Below are positions 25,643-34,679 of a stretch of DNA of 64,000 nucleotides, piece by piece (positions within the stretch are counted from its first letter, which is position 1; every line of letters begins with the position of its first letter). The translations under genes were made by a program, and so were the position numbers. Source of the stretch: Deltaproteobacteria bacterium. Lineage in GTDB: Bacteria; Desulfobacterota; Binatia; HRBIN30; CADEER01. A model generated the notes under the pieces. It ran no database searches. It saw nothing but the letters and a program-made list of their open reading frames with translations, and was not told where the DNA came from. The stretch covers positions 108,862 through 172,861 of the forward strand of contig JAJCZJ010000014.1 of NCBI GenBank assembly GCA_029262455.1, written 5' to 3'.

Positions 25643-25681
25643 TTTTCTCGGCTCTGTCTGGATTCGGAACTGAAAGTTGAG

Positions 25682-26347
25682 ATGAACACAAAGCTAATCA
25701 ATCGGAACATGGTCACTGTCGAGTGGGCAGAATTGCCTGCTGATATCAACTACGTGGGCGATGACCTCTGGGCATACGACGACAAGAGGCAGCTGGTATT
25801 TTTTCGAACTCACGTGGCGAGTAGAGAGGCTGCGGGCTCCAAGGTGCTCAAGGCCCGTCCGGCGGTTCTAGACTATTTGCGGGACGATACGCCGATCGCG
25901 ACGTTCGCTGACGGCACCGATCATCAGTCAACGCCCGCTGAACCTCTCTACCACTGGGTATACGAGAGCTATCTTGGCGTAGTCTATCCAGGTTGGGATT
26001 CGCCCGTGGGCGCAATTAGAGTTATTCGTCCAACGTCCGCTTTGTTCATCCTCATGGACTCACTCCGAGTATTGCAATGTGTCGTGGCGCCTCTCAACCA
26101 GTTTGAAATTCAGTTGACTGGGCCGGGGGACCGGGTGTCTCTTTCGACAGTTTCAGAGTCATCCGCTGAGGGAATTCTCCAATTACTTGCCGACGATTGG
26201 ATCAACGGCGACACAGACGAGCTACTACCGATGATGATCAAGAAATGGGAGCAGCGTCTCATCGAACTGGCAGACAGTCTCCCCGGGGATCTGTTGGCGC
26301 ACGCAAGAGCCATCGTGCAGGGTTGGCGGGAGATGAGCGAAGACTAG
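25682..26347 (+). CDS. Candidate immunity protein of the PAAR cassette
   Basis: A 221-residue acidic cytoplasmic protein 39 bp after the toxin candidate, same strand. No signal peptide or membrane segment. The C-terminal part is helical (LLPMMIKKWEQRLIELADSLPGDLLAHARAIVQGW in pieces). No family recognised. A cytoplasmic immunity protein would match a nuclease-type toxin. It is the last gene of the cassette and converges with the HEAT-repeat gene, with 9 bp between stops. Confidence 0.55.
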   Translation: MNTKLINRNMVTVEWAELPADINYVGDDLWAYDDKRQLVFFRTHVASREAAGSKVLKARPAVLDYLRDDTPIATFADGTDHQSTPAEPLYHWVYESYLGVVYPGWDSPVGAIRVIRPTSALFILMDSLRVLQCVVAPLNQFEIQLTGPGDRVSLSTVSESSAEGILQLLADDWINGDTDELLPMMIKKWEQRLIELADSLPGDLLAHARAIVQGWREMSED

Positions 26348-26356
26348 ATGCGAGAG

Positions 26357-27595
26357 TTATCGCCCCAAGCCCGCCATCTGGCGATCTCCCCTTGCGCGCA
26401 CTTCAAACAAAGCCTCTTCGCCGAGAACCGCTAGCTCGATCGCCGCTGCCGCTCGATGGGACTGTTTGCCATAGCGCAGAATTCGCCTGAGAGCACCCTC
26501 GCTCAGCGGCTCGCCGCACAAATGACGCCGCCCTCCAGTGAAAGCGCCCCCTTTGTCGTTCCACCACTGCTGAACCAGCACCGGATTGGGCCAAGGATAA
26601 TCCTCATCGGGGTCGACCGGGACCTCATCAGCTTCCGCACTCGCTTCCGCCGCCGGTTCGCTAGGAGCATCCTGCTCCAACCGCTCGAGTTCAAGATCCA
26701 CCCCCGTAATCGTAGTAAATGCCCCGCCGGCAATTCTGGCGTGAACCGGAACCTCCATCTGTTCTATCAACCAGGGCACGAACTTGGGGTTGCCAATCGC
26801 ACCAGCGGCTAAGATCGCCAATCGGGCGGCCGATGCGTTCTGCCTAAGATTGTTCAGCCATCCGAGCGCGACTTCGTGCTCGAGCAACCGTCCCGCTTGC
26901 ACCACGGCACGCTGTTGGAATGGTCCGGACTCCTCGGTGATTTGGCGCAGCGCGACTAGACCCGCCGCATCGCCCAAGAGAGCGGAAGCCCACGCCGCAC
27001 TATATCGGCAGCCAGGCATTTCGTCGGCAAACCCCCGAGCAACACCCGGAAGCAGATCGATCCGGCCAAGCCGCCCGACAGCGGCATAAGCCCGACAGCG
27101 CAGCTCGCCGCTCTCGGCGTCCAACGCTCGCCCCAATGCGCGCCCGGGGTCCCGGCCATGCGCAACGTAACCGGCTATCCCCACGCTTCGAAGGATTGGA
27201 TCCGTCGACTCAAGTAGTGGGCCGAGAAATTCGATCGCCCGCACCCACTCGACCCAGCCAAGGGCCGAGATCATTCCGCGCGCCATCACCGGAGAGTCAG
27301 CTACCGCAGCAACGACTGCGTCAAACCAACTCTGATTCGCCTGCTCGACGGCTAAAGCCGTAGCAGCGAACGCGCCGGAAGGCTCACCGAGTGACAGTTC
27401 TTCGATGACAAATGGCCAAGCATCGTCGCCCGCCACCCGCAGACCGTCGAGATGCGCCTCGACTCGCTCCTCGAGCGCAATAAGATCCGGCAGATCGTAG
27501 TTCGGCGCGTAGACCGCCTGGTCGCGCAGGAGCCACAGGAACGCCGCTTCCTCTGCGTGCTGGGATACTACGTGCGGGATGATCTTCTTCGACAC
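26357..27595 (-). CDS. HEAT-repeat T6SS-associated protein (TIGR02270-like)
   Basis: A 412-residue protein, GTG start. It opens with VSQHAEEAAFLWLLRDQAVYAPNYDLPDLIALEERVEAHLDGL in pieces, the characteristic start of the TIGR02270 family found in T6SS loci, and continues with HEAT-like helical repeats (LGPLLESTDPILRSVGIAGYVAHG, ESGELRCRAYAAVGRLG, LAILAAGAIGNPKFVPWLIEQM in pieces). An acidic Glu/Asp-rich linker precedes a C-terminal section with GGRRHLCGEPLSEGALRRIL. HEAT repeats act as protein-binding scaffolds; the exact T6SS role is unknown. Confidence 0.82.
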   Translation of the reverse strand: MSKKIIPHVVSQHAEEAAFLWLLRDQAVYAPNYDLPDLIALEERVEAHLDGLRVAGDDAWPFVIEELSLGEPSGAFAATALAVEQANQSWFDAVVAAVADSPVMARGMISALGWVEWVRAIEFLGPLLESTDPILRSVGIAGYVAHGRDPGRALGRALDAESGELRCRAYAAVGRLGRIDLLPGVARGFADEMPGCRYSAAWASALLGDAAGLVALRQITEESGPFQQRAVVQAGRLLEHEVALGWLNNLRQNASAARLAILAAGAIGNPKFVPWLIEQMEVPVHARIAGGAFTTITGVDLELERLEQDAPSEPAAEASAEADEVPVDPDEDYPWPNPVLVQQWWNDKGGAFTGGRRHLCGEPLSEGALRRILRYGKQSHRAAAAIELAVLGEEALFEVRARGDRQMAGLGR

Positions 27596-27627
27596 AGTTT
27601 CTGCTTCGCTTCAGGTTGTCAGCAGAC

Positions 27628-27644
27628 GCGGCTCGGCGGGAGCC
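27628..27644. repeat. GGCTCGGC-GGAGCC element, single variant copy
   Basis: GCGGCTCGGCGGGAGCC here differs by one base from the element repeated at 59978-59994 and in the 49-bp array at 63883-64000. Confidence 0.6.
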
Positions 27645-27702
27645 ACGCCCTCCCTATTCTGCGTTGCTTGACTCGCACTGGCAGACACACCATGCAGGAG
27701 GC

Positions 27703-27864
27703 ATGCACGCTGCATCGATCCTTGCGGCGGTCGCGCTGCTGCTGGTGACGGCATCTGCAGCGAGTGCCGTTTTTGGTTGGGCCACTCCGCAAGCGCGACG
27801 CACCTGGTTGCTGATCGCTGCGATCTTTCTTGCCGTCGCTAGTTGGACGTATTTCGGGGGCTGA
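27703..27864 (+). CDS. Small two-helix membrane protein
   Basis: A 53-residue frame with two hydrophobic segments (about 3-26 and 34-51: ASILAAVALLLVTASAASAVFGW and WLLIAAIFLAVASWTYF). AGGAGG lies only 1-2 bases before this ATG, closer than usual; a TTG at 27616 gives a longer version. Such tiny membrane proteins are easily over-called, but the paired helices and GC-skew look real. No function can be assigned. It is convergent with the DUF6484 gene. Confidence 0.4.
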   Translation: MHAASILAAVALLLVTASAASAVFGWATPQARRTWLLIAAIFLAVASWTYFGG

Positions 27865-27877
27865 CTCGGCATCGGTT

Positions 27878-28408
27878 CTAGTTCAGCTGGATCGACCCGC
27901 CCTTGATTCGGTTCGGGCCTGAGGATCGGCTCAAGAGGTAGGCGCCGCGGATCAGGACTTTGCCTTCGCGGGTCAGGGTGATGCTGGCTTTGCCGCAGCG
28001 TAGGACGATTTCTTTTTCCGCCGACAACACGACGCGTTCGCCGTCGACTTCTGCGACGGGGTCGGACTGGGTATCGTCCGCGGCCGGCTTCAGGACGCCC
28101 ATGATGATCGGTCGAGTCGGGTCGCCGCCTTCGCACAGGACGACTACTTCTTGCCCGACCTGGTCTGGGGTCAGATCAATGGTCGTTCGTGCCGGCGCGG
28201 CGGAGTTTGTGGTTCGACCGTCGGGCAGGCGGACCATTGGGCGGCCTTCGACGAAGGGCGCGAGGGTTCCGATGATGGCTCCTTCGATCAGGGCTGGGGT
28301 GGTGCTGCGTGAGACCAGGCTGAGGAGCTCTTCGTCTAGGGTTTCTTCACCAGGCTGTGGCTTTGGCGGTCGCTCTAGGGTGATTTCGGTTTTGGTTTTC
28401 TTTGGCAT
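27878..28408 (-). CDS. DUF6484-domain protein, VgrG-linked
   Basis: A 176-residue protein. The section LIEGAIIGTLAPFVEGRPMVRLPD, QVGQEVVVLCEGGDPTRPIIMGVL in pieces matches the DUF6484 pattern, which resembles the OB-like part of the VgrG gp5 domain. A short C-terminal tail (ASITLTREGKVLIRGAYLLSRSSG, NRIKGGSIQLN) repeats the beta-helix logic of the end of VgrG. These proteins occur next to vgrG in T6SS loci and may fold as a small spike-like partner. It lies downstream of vgrG on the same strand. Confidence 0.8.
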   Translation of the reverse strand: MPKKTKTEITLERPPKPQPGEETLDEELLSLVSRSTTPALIEGAIIGTLAPFVEGRPMVRLPDGRTTNSAAPARTTIDLTPDQVGQEVVVLCEGGDPTRPIIMGVLKPAADDTQSDPVAEVDGERVVLSAEKEIVLRCGKASITLTREGKVLIRGAYLLSRSSGPNRIKGGSIQLN

Positions 28409-28533
28409 CTTGGATTTCGTTGGTTCGATTGAGTCCGGTTTTTGCGGCCTATTTGATCTCTGCGTCAGTGCATTCCGACGGGCGGCTGGATGTGATTGAA
28501 GCGCAAGGTGAAAAGGAAGTTTGGCATTTTGAT

Positions 28534-28573
28534 CCCCTCACCCTGACCCTCTCCCGGGGGGAGAGGGGAATTG
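28534..28573. repeat. CCCTCTCCC/GGGAGAGGG palindromic intergenic element
   Basis: CCCTCTCCC (28547-28555) and GGGAGAGGG (28559-28567) form a 9-bp hairpin preceded by CCCCTCACCCTGA. A sister element lies at 30774-30811. Together they flank vgrG. The form matches REP-like palindromes and could also act as a terminator or mRNA stabiliser. Confidence 0.6.
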
Positions 28574-28602
28574 GTTCGCTCGGTCGAACAAATGTAGGGA
28601 AC

Positions 28603-30687
28603 TTAGTTTTGGAGGATCTTCTTTCCTTTTAGGATGATGTTGCCGGAGGCTTTGCCGGTGATCTTGCCGCTGGCTTGGATGGTGATGTCTTTGCCTTTGA
28701 TGGTGATGGTGCCGTCTTTCTTCATGGTGATGCTGGCTTTGCCCGTCGTCACCGACACTTGATCCCCGGCGTCGATGGTCAGCTTCTTGCCAACTTTTTC
28801 GGTGTGATCTGTTCCGATGTCTTCGGACAGGGCTTTGCCGATGTTGACCGTCTGCGAGATCCCAACGGTTACGGCGCGGGCAGCGCCGACGGTGATTTCC
28901 TGGGCGGCGCCGACCGAGATCGCTTCATTGACGCCCACACTATGAGTCCGGGCCAAGGCGACGCTGACGGTTTCGTTTTTGCCGACGCTGCGGGTGCGGT
29001 TGTCGGCAACGGACATGGTTTCGTTTTTGCCAACGGTTTCGGTTCGGTTGTTTCCGATACTAATCGTCTCGTCGGCGCCGACACTCTCGGTCTTGCAGTT
29101 CTCGACGATGATGTTCTCGTCCTTCTCGGCGTGAATGTAGACTTCTTCACTGCCCTTTTTATCTTCAAACCTGATCTCATTGAAGTTGGCCGGGCCACCC
29201 TTCTTCGAGCTGCGGCTCTTCATGCCGGTTTGGGTCTGGTTCGCCGGCAACGCATACGGCGGCATCTTGTCGGCGTTGTAGACCCGCCCGGTGATGATCG
29301 GTTGATCCGGGTCGCCTTCGACAAAATCGACGATGACTTCTTGCCCAATGCGCGGGATCGCCACGGCTCCCCAATTGCCGCCCGCCCACGGGTGCGATAC
29401 CCGCACCCAACACGAGCTACTCTCGTCCCTCTTGCCCTGCCGGTCCCACGGGAATTGCACTTTCACGCGGCCAAACTTGTCGGTCCAGATCTCTTCGCCC
29501 TTCTTGCCTACGACCTCGGCCGCCTGCACCCCCTGCACCAGTGGCTTGGGCGTGACTCGCGCCGCGCGGAACGGGATCTTCTGCGCTACGCAGCGGAAAC
29601 TATTTTGGTAGGTCCCCGCTGACTCGCCCGCACCGGAATAGTAGTCCGGGCTCTGCGCTACCGCGTGCTGTACCGAGGTGAGTAGGTACTCCGCGTTTAA
29701 CTCCGACGTCGGATGATGCGTCAGTTTGAATCGGTATCCCGAGGTGAAATCTCGGCAACCGGAGCGGCCGGACACCTCTCGGTACGTCGACTCTTCTTCC
29801 TGCATGTGGATCCGCGCCATCTTACGGCCCTCGGCTTCCACTTTGTCGAGACGCTTCTCAGGCTGGTTGAAGCGCTGCGCGTACTCGCCCGGATAGTCAA
29901 ACACCTCGAGCTTGTCGTTGCCGCCTACCTTGATCGTGCTCTCCTCGCTCACTTCCAATGGCTTCGACGGCATTTGAAAATGGAAGTCGCGCATGGTGAA
30001 CTTGCCCGGTCGCAGCTCTTCTTCCGTCACCCAGTCGGAAATCAAATCCTCGCGTTCGCCCGCACCGCCCTCGGGCCCGTAGCGAACGTCGGGTTGGTTT
30101 GGACACGGCACGCACCCCGAATTGGCGTCGACGATCACCATCGTGTGTTTCCCGTCCTCGTGCTCGAAGTAGTAGAAGATCCCTTCCTTCTCCATGAGAC
30201 GAGACACGAAGTTGAAGTGCGTCTCGCGGTACTGCACACAGTAGTCGAGCTTGGTGTACGTCGCGGTGAGCGCCAACCGAAAGTCCGTCAGGCCGAGATC
30301 TGCAAACACCTCTTCGATGATCTCGGGCACCGTCTTGTCCTGAAAGATGCGGCAATCCGATGCCAACGTCAGCAACCAAAACCACGGCACGACCTCGGCG
30401 CGATACGATACAAAGCGCTGATCGCTACCGTGCTCAGAAAATCGACTGATGATCCCGTTGAAATAGCGCTCCGTGCCGTCGGCCAGTTTGACCGAAATCG
30501 TCGTCGAGCGGCCGAGCAGCTTCTTGGGATCTACCTTCGCCGCGGCTTCGGGCTCGGCGAGCATTTCGAGGTCGAACTTGAACAGCGACGAGAGCGCGTC
30601 GGTGCCGGAGAAGTGGTTCAGAAGCAGAACATCCTTCCCCAGCGGGGTGGTGACGGAGATGAGACGATTGTCTTGGGTTAGAGGCAT
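28603..30687 (-). CDS. vgrG: VgrG spike protein of T6SS
   Basis: A 694-residue protein from the ATG at 30687. The longer frame begins inside a GGGTACC simple repeat and is rejected. The gp27-like part (about 1-400) contains the typical LLLNHFSGTDALSSLFKFDLE and YCVQYRETHFNFVSRLMEKEGIFYYFEHE in pieces. The gp5 OB domain has VGKKGEEIWTDKFGRVKVQFPWDR, WVRVSHPWAGGNWGAVAIPRIGQEVIVDFVEGDPDQPIITGRVYN in pieces. The C-terminal beta-helix is built from repeats of the type ESVGADETISIGNNRTETVGKNE. No extra effector domain is fused. It is the last gene of the tssE-tssF-tssG-clpV-vgrG run. Confidence 0.97.
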   Translation of the reverse strand: MPLTQDNRLISVTTPLGKDVLLLNHFSGTDALSSLFKFDLEMLAEPEAAAKVDPKKLLGRSTTISVKLADGTERYFNGIISRFSEHGSDQRFVSYRAEVVPWFWLLTLASDCRIFQDKTVPEIIEEVFADLGLTDFRLALTATYTKLDYCVQYRETHFNFVSRLMEKEGIFYYFEHEDGKHTMVIVDANSGCVPCPNQPDVRYGPEGGAGEREDLISDWVTEEELRPGKFTMRDFHFQMPSKPLEVSEESTIKVGGNDKLEVFDYPGEYAQRFNQPEKRLDKVEAEGRKMARIHMQEEESTYREVSGRSGCRDFTSGYRFKLTHHPTSELNAEYLLTSVQHAVAQSPDYYSGAGESAGTYQNSFRCVAQKIPFRAARVTPKPLVQGVQAAEVVGKKGEEIWTDKFGRVKVQFPWDRQGKRDESSSCWVRVSHPWAGGNWGAVAIPRIGQEVIVDFVEGDPDQPIITGRVYNADKMPPYALPANQTQTGMKSRSSKKGGPANFNEIRFEDKKGSEEVYIHAEKDENIIVENCKTESVGADETISIGNNRTETVGKNETMSVADNRTRSVGKNETVSVALARTHSVGVNEAISVGAAQEITVGAARAVTVGISQTVNIGKALSEDIGTDHTEKVGKKLTIDAGDQVSVTTGKASITMKKDGTITIKGKDITIQASGKITGKASGNIILKGKKILQN

Positions 30688-30705
30688 GGGTCGGGGGACA
30701 AAGAC

Positions 30706-30735
30706 GGGGTACCGGGTACCGGGTACGGGGTACAA
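30706..30735. repeat. GGGTACC simple repeat
   Basis: Three to four consecutive GGGTACC/GGGTACG units lie between vgrG and clpV, with further single copies to 30760. Low-complexity intergenic filler with no visible role. Confidence 0.7.
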
Positions 30736-30773
30736 GAACAGAGTACGAAGACAGGGTACGGTGCGTCGTCCGG

Positions 30774-30811
30774 GCCCCTCATCCTAACCTTCTCCCGTCG
30801 GGAGAAGGAAC
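30774..30811. repeat. CCTTCTCCC/GGGAGAAGG palindromic intergenic element
   Basis: CCTTCTCCC (30788-30796) and GGGAGAAGG (30800-30808) with a 3-base loop, preceded by CCCCTCATCCTAA, is the same type as 28534-28573. It sits just 3' of clpV and could limit read-through into vgrG. Confidence 0.6.
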
Positions 30812-30826
30812 TGGTGGATCGCTGGT

Positions 30827-33499
30827 TCATTCGAAGCCGTAGTGGAAGTTGCCTGTGTCGTCTACTGAGATGTGGACGCCGCCGACTGATTCGGCTCGAC
30901 CCATTCGCCCCAGGAACTCGGTTGCGATCTCCGGCAGCATGGTCCGCGTCAAAATGTGATCGACGACGCGGGCGCCGCTGTCGGTATCGTTGCAACGGTC
31001 GAGAATGGACTGCACGACGTTGTCGTCGTAGGTGAACTTGGTCCGACTGTTGGTGACCAAACGGTCGCGAATCCGATCGAGCTGCAATACGATAATTCTT
31101 TGCAGCATGTCCGGCGTGACCGGGTAGTACGGCACGACGATGGCGCGACCAATAAAAGCCGGCTTGAAGGTCTCGACCAACTCGGGGCGGATGGCGCTCA
31201 CAAGGCCATCGGGATCCGGTCTCGTTTCGGGGTCGGCGCACAGACTCATCACCTTGTCGGTCGCGACGTTCGAGGTCATTAGAATGATCGTGTTCTTGAA
31301 ATCTACGACGCGGCCCTCACCGTCCTCGAGCGTGCCCTTGTCGAAGACCTGGTAGAACAACTCGTGAACGTCCGAGTGCGCCTTCTCCATTTCGTCGAGC
31401 AACACGACACAATACGGCTTGCGACGGACTGCTTCCGTCAGGACGCCCCCTTCACCGTACCCAACGTATCCCGGAGGTGAACCTTTCAGGCCGGAAACCG
31501 TGTGCGACTCCTGGTACTCCGACATGTTGATGATCACCATGTTACGTTCGCCGCCGTACAGGGTGTCGGCTAGCGACATCGCCGTCTCGGTCTTGCCGAC
31601 CCCACTCGGGCCGACCAACATGAACACACCGATCGGCCGGCGCGGATCCTCGAGCTTGGCCTTGGCGGTGCGAATCCGCTGGGAAATTGCGTCGAGCGCA
31701 TGCGACTGACCGATGATCCGCTCTTCGAGAACCTTCTCGAGCGACAGAAGCGTATCGATCTCGTCTTTGACGACCTTGCCGACCGGGATTCCCGTCCAAC
31801 CGGAAACGACTTCGGCAACGGTTTGCTCTCCGACACAAGGCTGCATCAATGGGGTCTCACCCTGCAAGGTCTGCAGCTCTCCCCCGAGCTTCGCCATCTC
31901 GGCCTGCAGTCGCTCGACATCAGCGGGTGCGAGATATCCCTCATCGCCTTCACTCTTGCCGGCATTGCCTTCCAGCTGAGTCCTGGTCTCCGAGAGCCGT
32001 TCGATCAAACCGCGCTCTTGCTCCCACTGCCCTTCAAAGTCGGCAAGCTCCGCCACCACAGTCTCACGCTCGCCGCGCAGCTCGGCGAGACGCTCGTCGC
32101 AATCGGAGCCAGCGAGACGTTCGCGTTCGAGAATGGCGACCTCGGTATCGATGAGATCGATGCGCCGACGGCGGTCCTCAACCGGAGGCGGAATCGCCAC
32201 CTGACCGAGTGCGATCCGCGCGCATGCGGTATCGAGCACGCTTACCGCCTTGTCGGGTAGTTGGCGTTCCGAAATGTATCGGTGCGAAAGTCGCACCGAC
32301 GCATCAACCGCTTCGTCGAGAATTCGGACGTTGTGGTGGCCCTCTAAAGTCCCGACGAGGCCGCGAATCATCGAAATCGCCGCATCCTCGACTGGCTCCT
32401 CCACCTTGACCACTTGGAAACGCCGCGTCAGGGCCGGGTCCTTCTCAAAGTATTTCTTGTATTCCGACCACGTCGTCGCAGCGACCGTACGCAACTCACC
32501 GCGGGCGAGAGCAGGCTTGAGTAGATTGGCCGCATCGCCCTGCCCTGCGGCCCCGCCGGCTCCAATCATCGTGTGCGCTTCGTCGATAAAAATGATGATC
32601 GGCGACGGTGACGATTTGACTTCATTGATGACCGACTTGAGTCGGTTTTCGAATTCGCCCTTGACGCCTGCGCCAGCCTGCAGCAACGCGAGGTCGAGCG
32701 ATCGCAGCGCAACATTTTGCAACGGAGGCGGTACATCCCCCTGGACGATGCGCAGCGCCAGCCCTTCGACCACCGCCGTCTTTCCGACACCCGCTTCCCC
32801 AGTCAGAATCGGATTGTTCTGCCGGCGCCGGGTCAGGATGTCGATCACCTGGCGAATCTCCATGTCGCGGCCGAGGATCGGATCGATCTCGCCGCGGCGC
32901 GCACTCTCGGTCAGATCGTCCGTAAACTGATCCAAGGACGGAGTCTTCGAACCCGCCTTGGCCCGCCCCGGCTGCGGATCGGAGCCTGCCGGCGCACTTG
33001 CCGGCGCCGGTTCAGTGTCCTCACGGGTACCGGAAGTGATCTCGACAAAGCTCTCCACCAACTCCGGTACGTCGATACGATCGAGCACCGGGCAGCTCGC
33101 GAGCGCCTGGCGCCGCAGACTGGTCGATCCCAACAGCGCCAATAACAAGTGCCCGGAGCGGACACTGGCCGCGCCGTACTGGATCGACGCAAACGTCCAC
33201 GCCTCCTGCGCCAGATCCGCGACGCGCGGTGACAGCTCGTAGTCGTCCCGACTATTGCCGCGCTTCAAGCGATCGAGAGATCGTGTCAGTTGCTCGGCGA
33301 CGCGACTCGAGTCGATCTCGTACTGGCGCAAGATCGGCCCCAAGTCGTTGTCGGCATCTTCATTTAGCTTGAAGAGAAGATGCTCGATCTCGACGTCGTA
33401 GTGCGTCTGCGCCTTACAAAGAGCGACAGCTTCGCGCAATGCGCGACGGCTAGTTTCATTCAGCTTGCCGATGAGCGACTTGAGGTCGATGTCGATCAA
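30827..33499 (-). CDS. clpV: ClpV (TssH) sheath-recycling AAA+ ATPase
   Basis: An 890-residue protein. A TTG at 33499 has GAGGAG 6 bases upstream and starts with IDIDLKSLIGKLNETSRRAL, the family N-terminus, so it is preferred to the upstream in-frame start at 33580 that overlaps tssG. The N-domain (about 1-150) is followed by two AAA+ modules: Walker A GEAGVGKT near residue 233 with IIIFIDEAH, and GPSGVGKT near residue 628 with VVLLDEMEKAH. The middle domain is coiled coil (about 390-500). ClpV disassembles contracted TssB/TssC sheath. Two sheath pairs are encoded here, and only one clpV is seen. Confidence 0.97.
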   Translation of the reverse strand: MIDIDLKSLIGKLNETSRRALREAVALCKAQTHYDVEIEHLLFKLNEDADNDLGPILRQYEIDSSRVAEQLTRSLDRLKRGNSRDDYELSPRVADLAQEAWTFASIQYGAASVRSGHLLLALLGSTSLRRQALASCPVLDRIDVPELVESFVEITSGTREDTEPAPASAPAGSDPQPGRAKAGSKTPSLDQFTDDLTESARRGEIDPILGRDMEIRQVIDILTRRRQNNPILTGEAGVGKTAVVEGLALRIVQGDVPPPLQNVALRSLDLALLQAGAGVKGEFENRLKSVINEVKSSPSPIIIFIDEAHTMIGAGGAAGQGDAANLLKPALARGELRTVAATTWSEYKKYFEKDPALTRRFQVVKVEEPVEDAAISMIRGLVGTLEGHHNVRILDEAVDASVRLSHRYISERQLPDKAVSVLDTACARIALGQVAIPPPVEDRRRRIDLIDTEVAILERERLAGSDCDERLAELRGERETVVAELADFEGQWEQERGLIERLSETRTQLEGNAGKSEGDEGYLAPADVERLQAEMAKLGGELQTLQGETPLMQPCVGEQTVAEVVSGWTGIPVGKVVKDEIDTLLSLEKVLEERIIGQSHALDAISQRIRTAKAKLEDPRRPIGVFMLVGPSGVGKTETAMSLADTLYGGERNMVIINMSEYQESHTVSGLKGSPPGYVGYGEGGVLTEAVRRKPYCVVLLDEMEKAHSDVHELFYQVFDKGTLEDGEGRVVDFKNTIILMTSNVATDKVMSLCADPETRPDPDGLVSAIRPELVETFKPAFIGRAIVVPYYPVTPDMLQRIIVLQLDRIRDRLVTNSRTKFTYDDNVVQSILDRCNDTDSGARVVDHILTRTMLPEIATEFLGRMGRAESVGGVHISVDDTGNFHYGFE

Positions 33500-33539
33500 T
33501 GATTTCTCCTCGCCGGATCCATAGCGAAAATTGCAACAA

Positions 33540-34679
33540 CTAGTCCAACGAACCGGGGGACGGAGTGGCGCCCCCGCCATTGGAAGGAAAAGTTCCGACT
33601 AGCGTCTCGCTACCACGTAACACCACAGCCTCGCTGTCTTCTTCAAAGTCTCGTGTCTTCAGCCAAGCCGACCAGCCCAACCTCGGGCCTGCGTCGCCCT
33701 CTTCTCCGAGTTTGCAGTAGGGCACATCCGCCCCGCGCAAGACAAGCTGGACATCGAAATCGCGCTCCTGACCGGCAAAAAGACGCGTCGCGGCAACCAC
33801 CTTCGGAAAAGCCTTCCCCGAAGGTAGGAGGGAACAGAATTGGCCGTGCTCGAGCGGGCCAAAGCGCAAGCGGAACTTCCCCTGCTGGTCCCAAACCCGA
33901 TCGCCGACGATCGCCGTCTGCCCCAGCACGCAGTTCCCGTCTGGAGCCCCCAACCTGGTGCGATCGCTCTGCGACAGTGGCAGCCACATGCCCGTAAACT
34001 GCACCACCCGCGTCGGCACTTCGAAGTACCCCCCCAACAAGCCGCGCAGGGCCGTGGCCGAGCGCGGTCGCTGGGCGAGGAGCCCCGAATAGAAGAGCAG
34101 ATCGGAGCGCTCCATATCGAGCTGCGAGCGCAGTCGCGGCGACGACATGCCGATGAGGTCGAGCACCGCACTCGAGAAGTCGTCGAGCTTCTCTTCGCCA
34201 CCGTCCTTCTCTCCGCCACCGCTGATGGATGCACGCAGGCTGCGTTCGACCAGCACACTGCAGCGGTGCTTCTCCCAAGACCGGTAAAAGAGCGAGATCA
34301 ACCGATGGTTGAAGATGTCGAGAAAGTCGCGCAAGGCGGTATCATCAGCGCGAAGCCGCTCCAGCAATAGTTCCGTGTAGTGGCGCGGCAGAACACCGTG
34401 CGTGCCCGCCATCCCCATGAACGTGACCAACATCTCCGGCGCCCGGCCATCTTCCGCAGCGCGTTCCAACGCATGGATTTGCGAGGGAGCAAAATCGAGC
34501 GATGCGTGGGCGCGAAAGCGCACCACTTCCGCATCCGGGTCGGCGCGTCCACCGACAGCACCGCGTTCCGAATAGTAGCGCTCGATCAAGCGCACCGCTT
34601 GAAAGAACTCAAAGCGGTCCGCGTTCTCGAAAAGCCGATGCGCTACAGCAGTATCTGTTCGCCGGAGCGTGCTTTCCAT
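33540..34679 (-). CDS. tssG: TssG baseplate protein
   Basis: A 379-residue protein. Family motifs include FFQAVRLIERYY, VRFRAHASLDFAPSQI, MLVTFMGMAGTHGVLPRHYTELLLERLRADDTALRDFLDIFNHRLISLFYRSWEKHR in pieces. TssG (ImpH/VasB) forms the baseplate wedge with TssE, TssF and TssK. Its start overlaps the 3' end of tssF by 37 bases, which implies translational coupling. The length is typical. Confidence 0.95.
   Translation of the reverse strand: MESTLRRTDTAVAHRLFENADRFEFFQAVRLIERYYSERGAVGGRADPDAEVVRFRAHASLDFAPSQIHALERAAEDGRAPEMLVTFMGMAGTHGVLPRHYTELLLERLRADDTALRDFLDIFNHRLISLFYRSWEKHRCSVLVERSLRASISGGGEKDGGEEKLDDFSSAVLDLIGMSSPRLRSQLDMERSDLLFYSGLLAQRPRSATALRGLLGGYFEVPTRVVQFTGMWLPLSQSDRTRLGAPDGNCVLGQTAIVGDRVWDQQGKFRLRFGPLEHGQFCSLLPSGKAFPKVVAATRLFAGQERDFDVQLVLRGADVPYCKLGEEGDAGPRLGWSAWLKTRDFEEDSEAVVLRGSETLVGTFPSNGGGATPSPGSLD

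Noticed and set aside
28675..29622. Long plus-strand open frame (315 residues) opposite vgrG
   Set aside because: It mirrors the repeat-rich beta-helix part of vgrG; composition is Asp/Gly/Ala-biased with no ribosome site. Vgr coding on the minus strand is certain.
30706..30735. GGGTACC repeat as regulatory operator
   Set aside because: Low-complexity repeat with imperfect units and no fixed distance to the vgrG start.
33499..33580. Upstream start of clpV at 33580
   Set aside because: It would overlap tssG and add residues not typical for ClpV; the TTG at 33499 has a good ribosome site and the family N-terminus.
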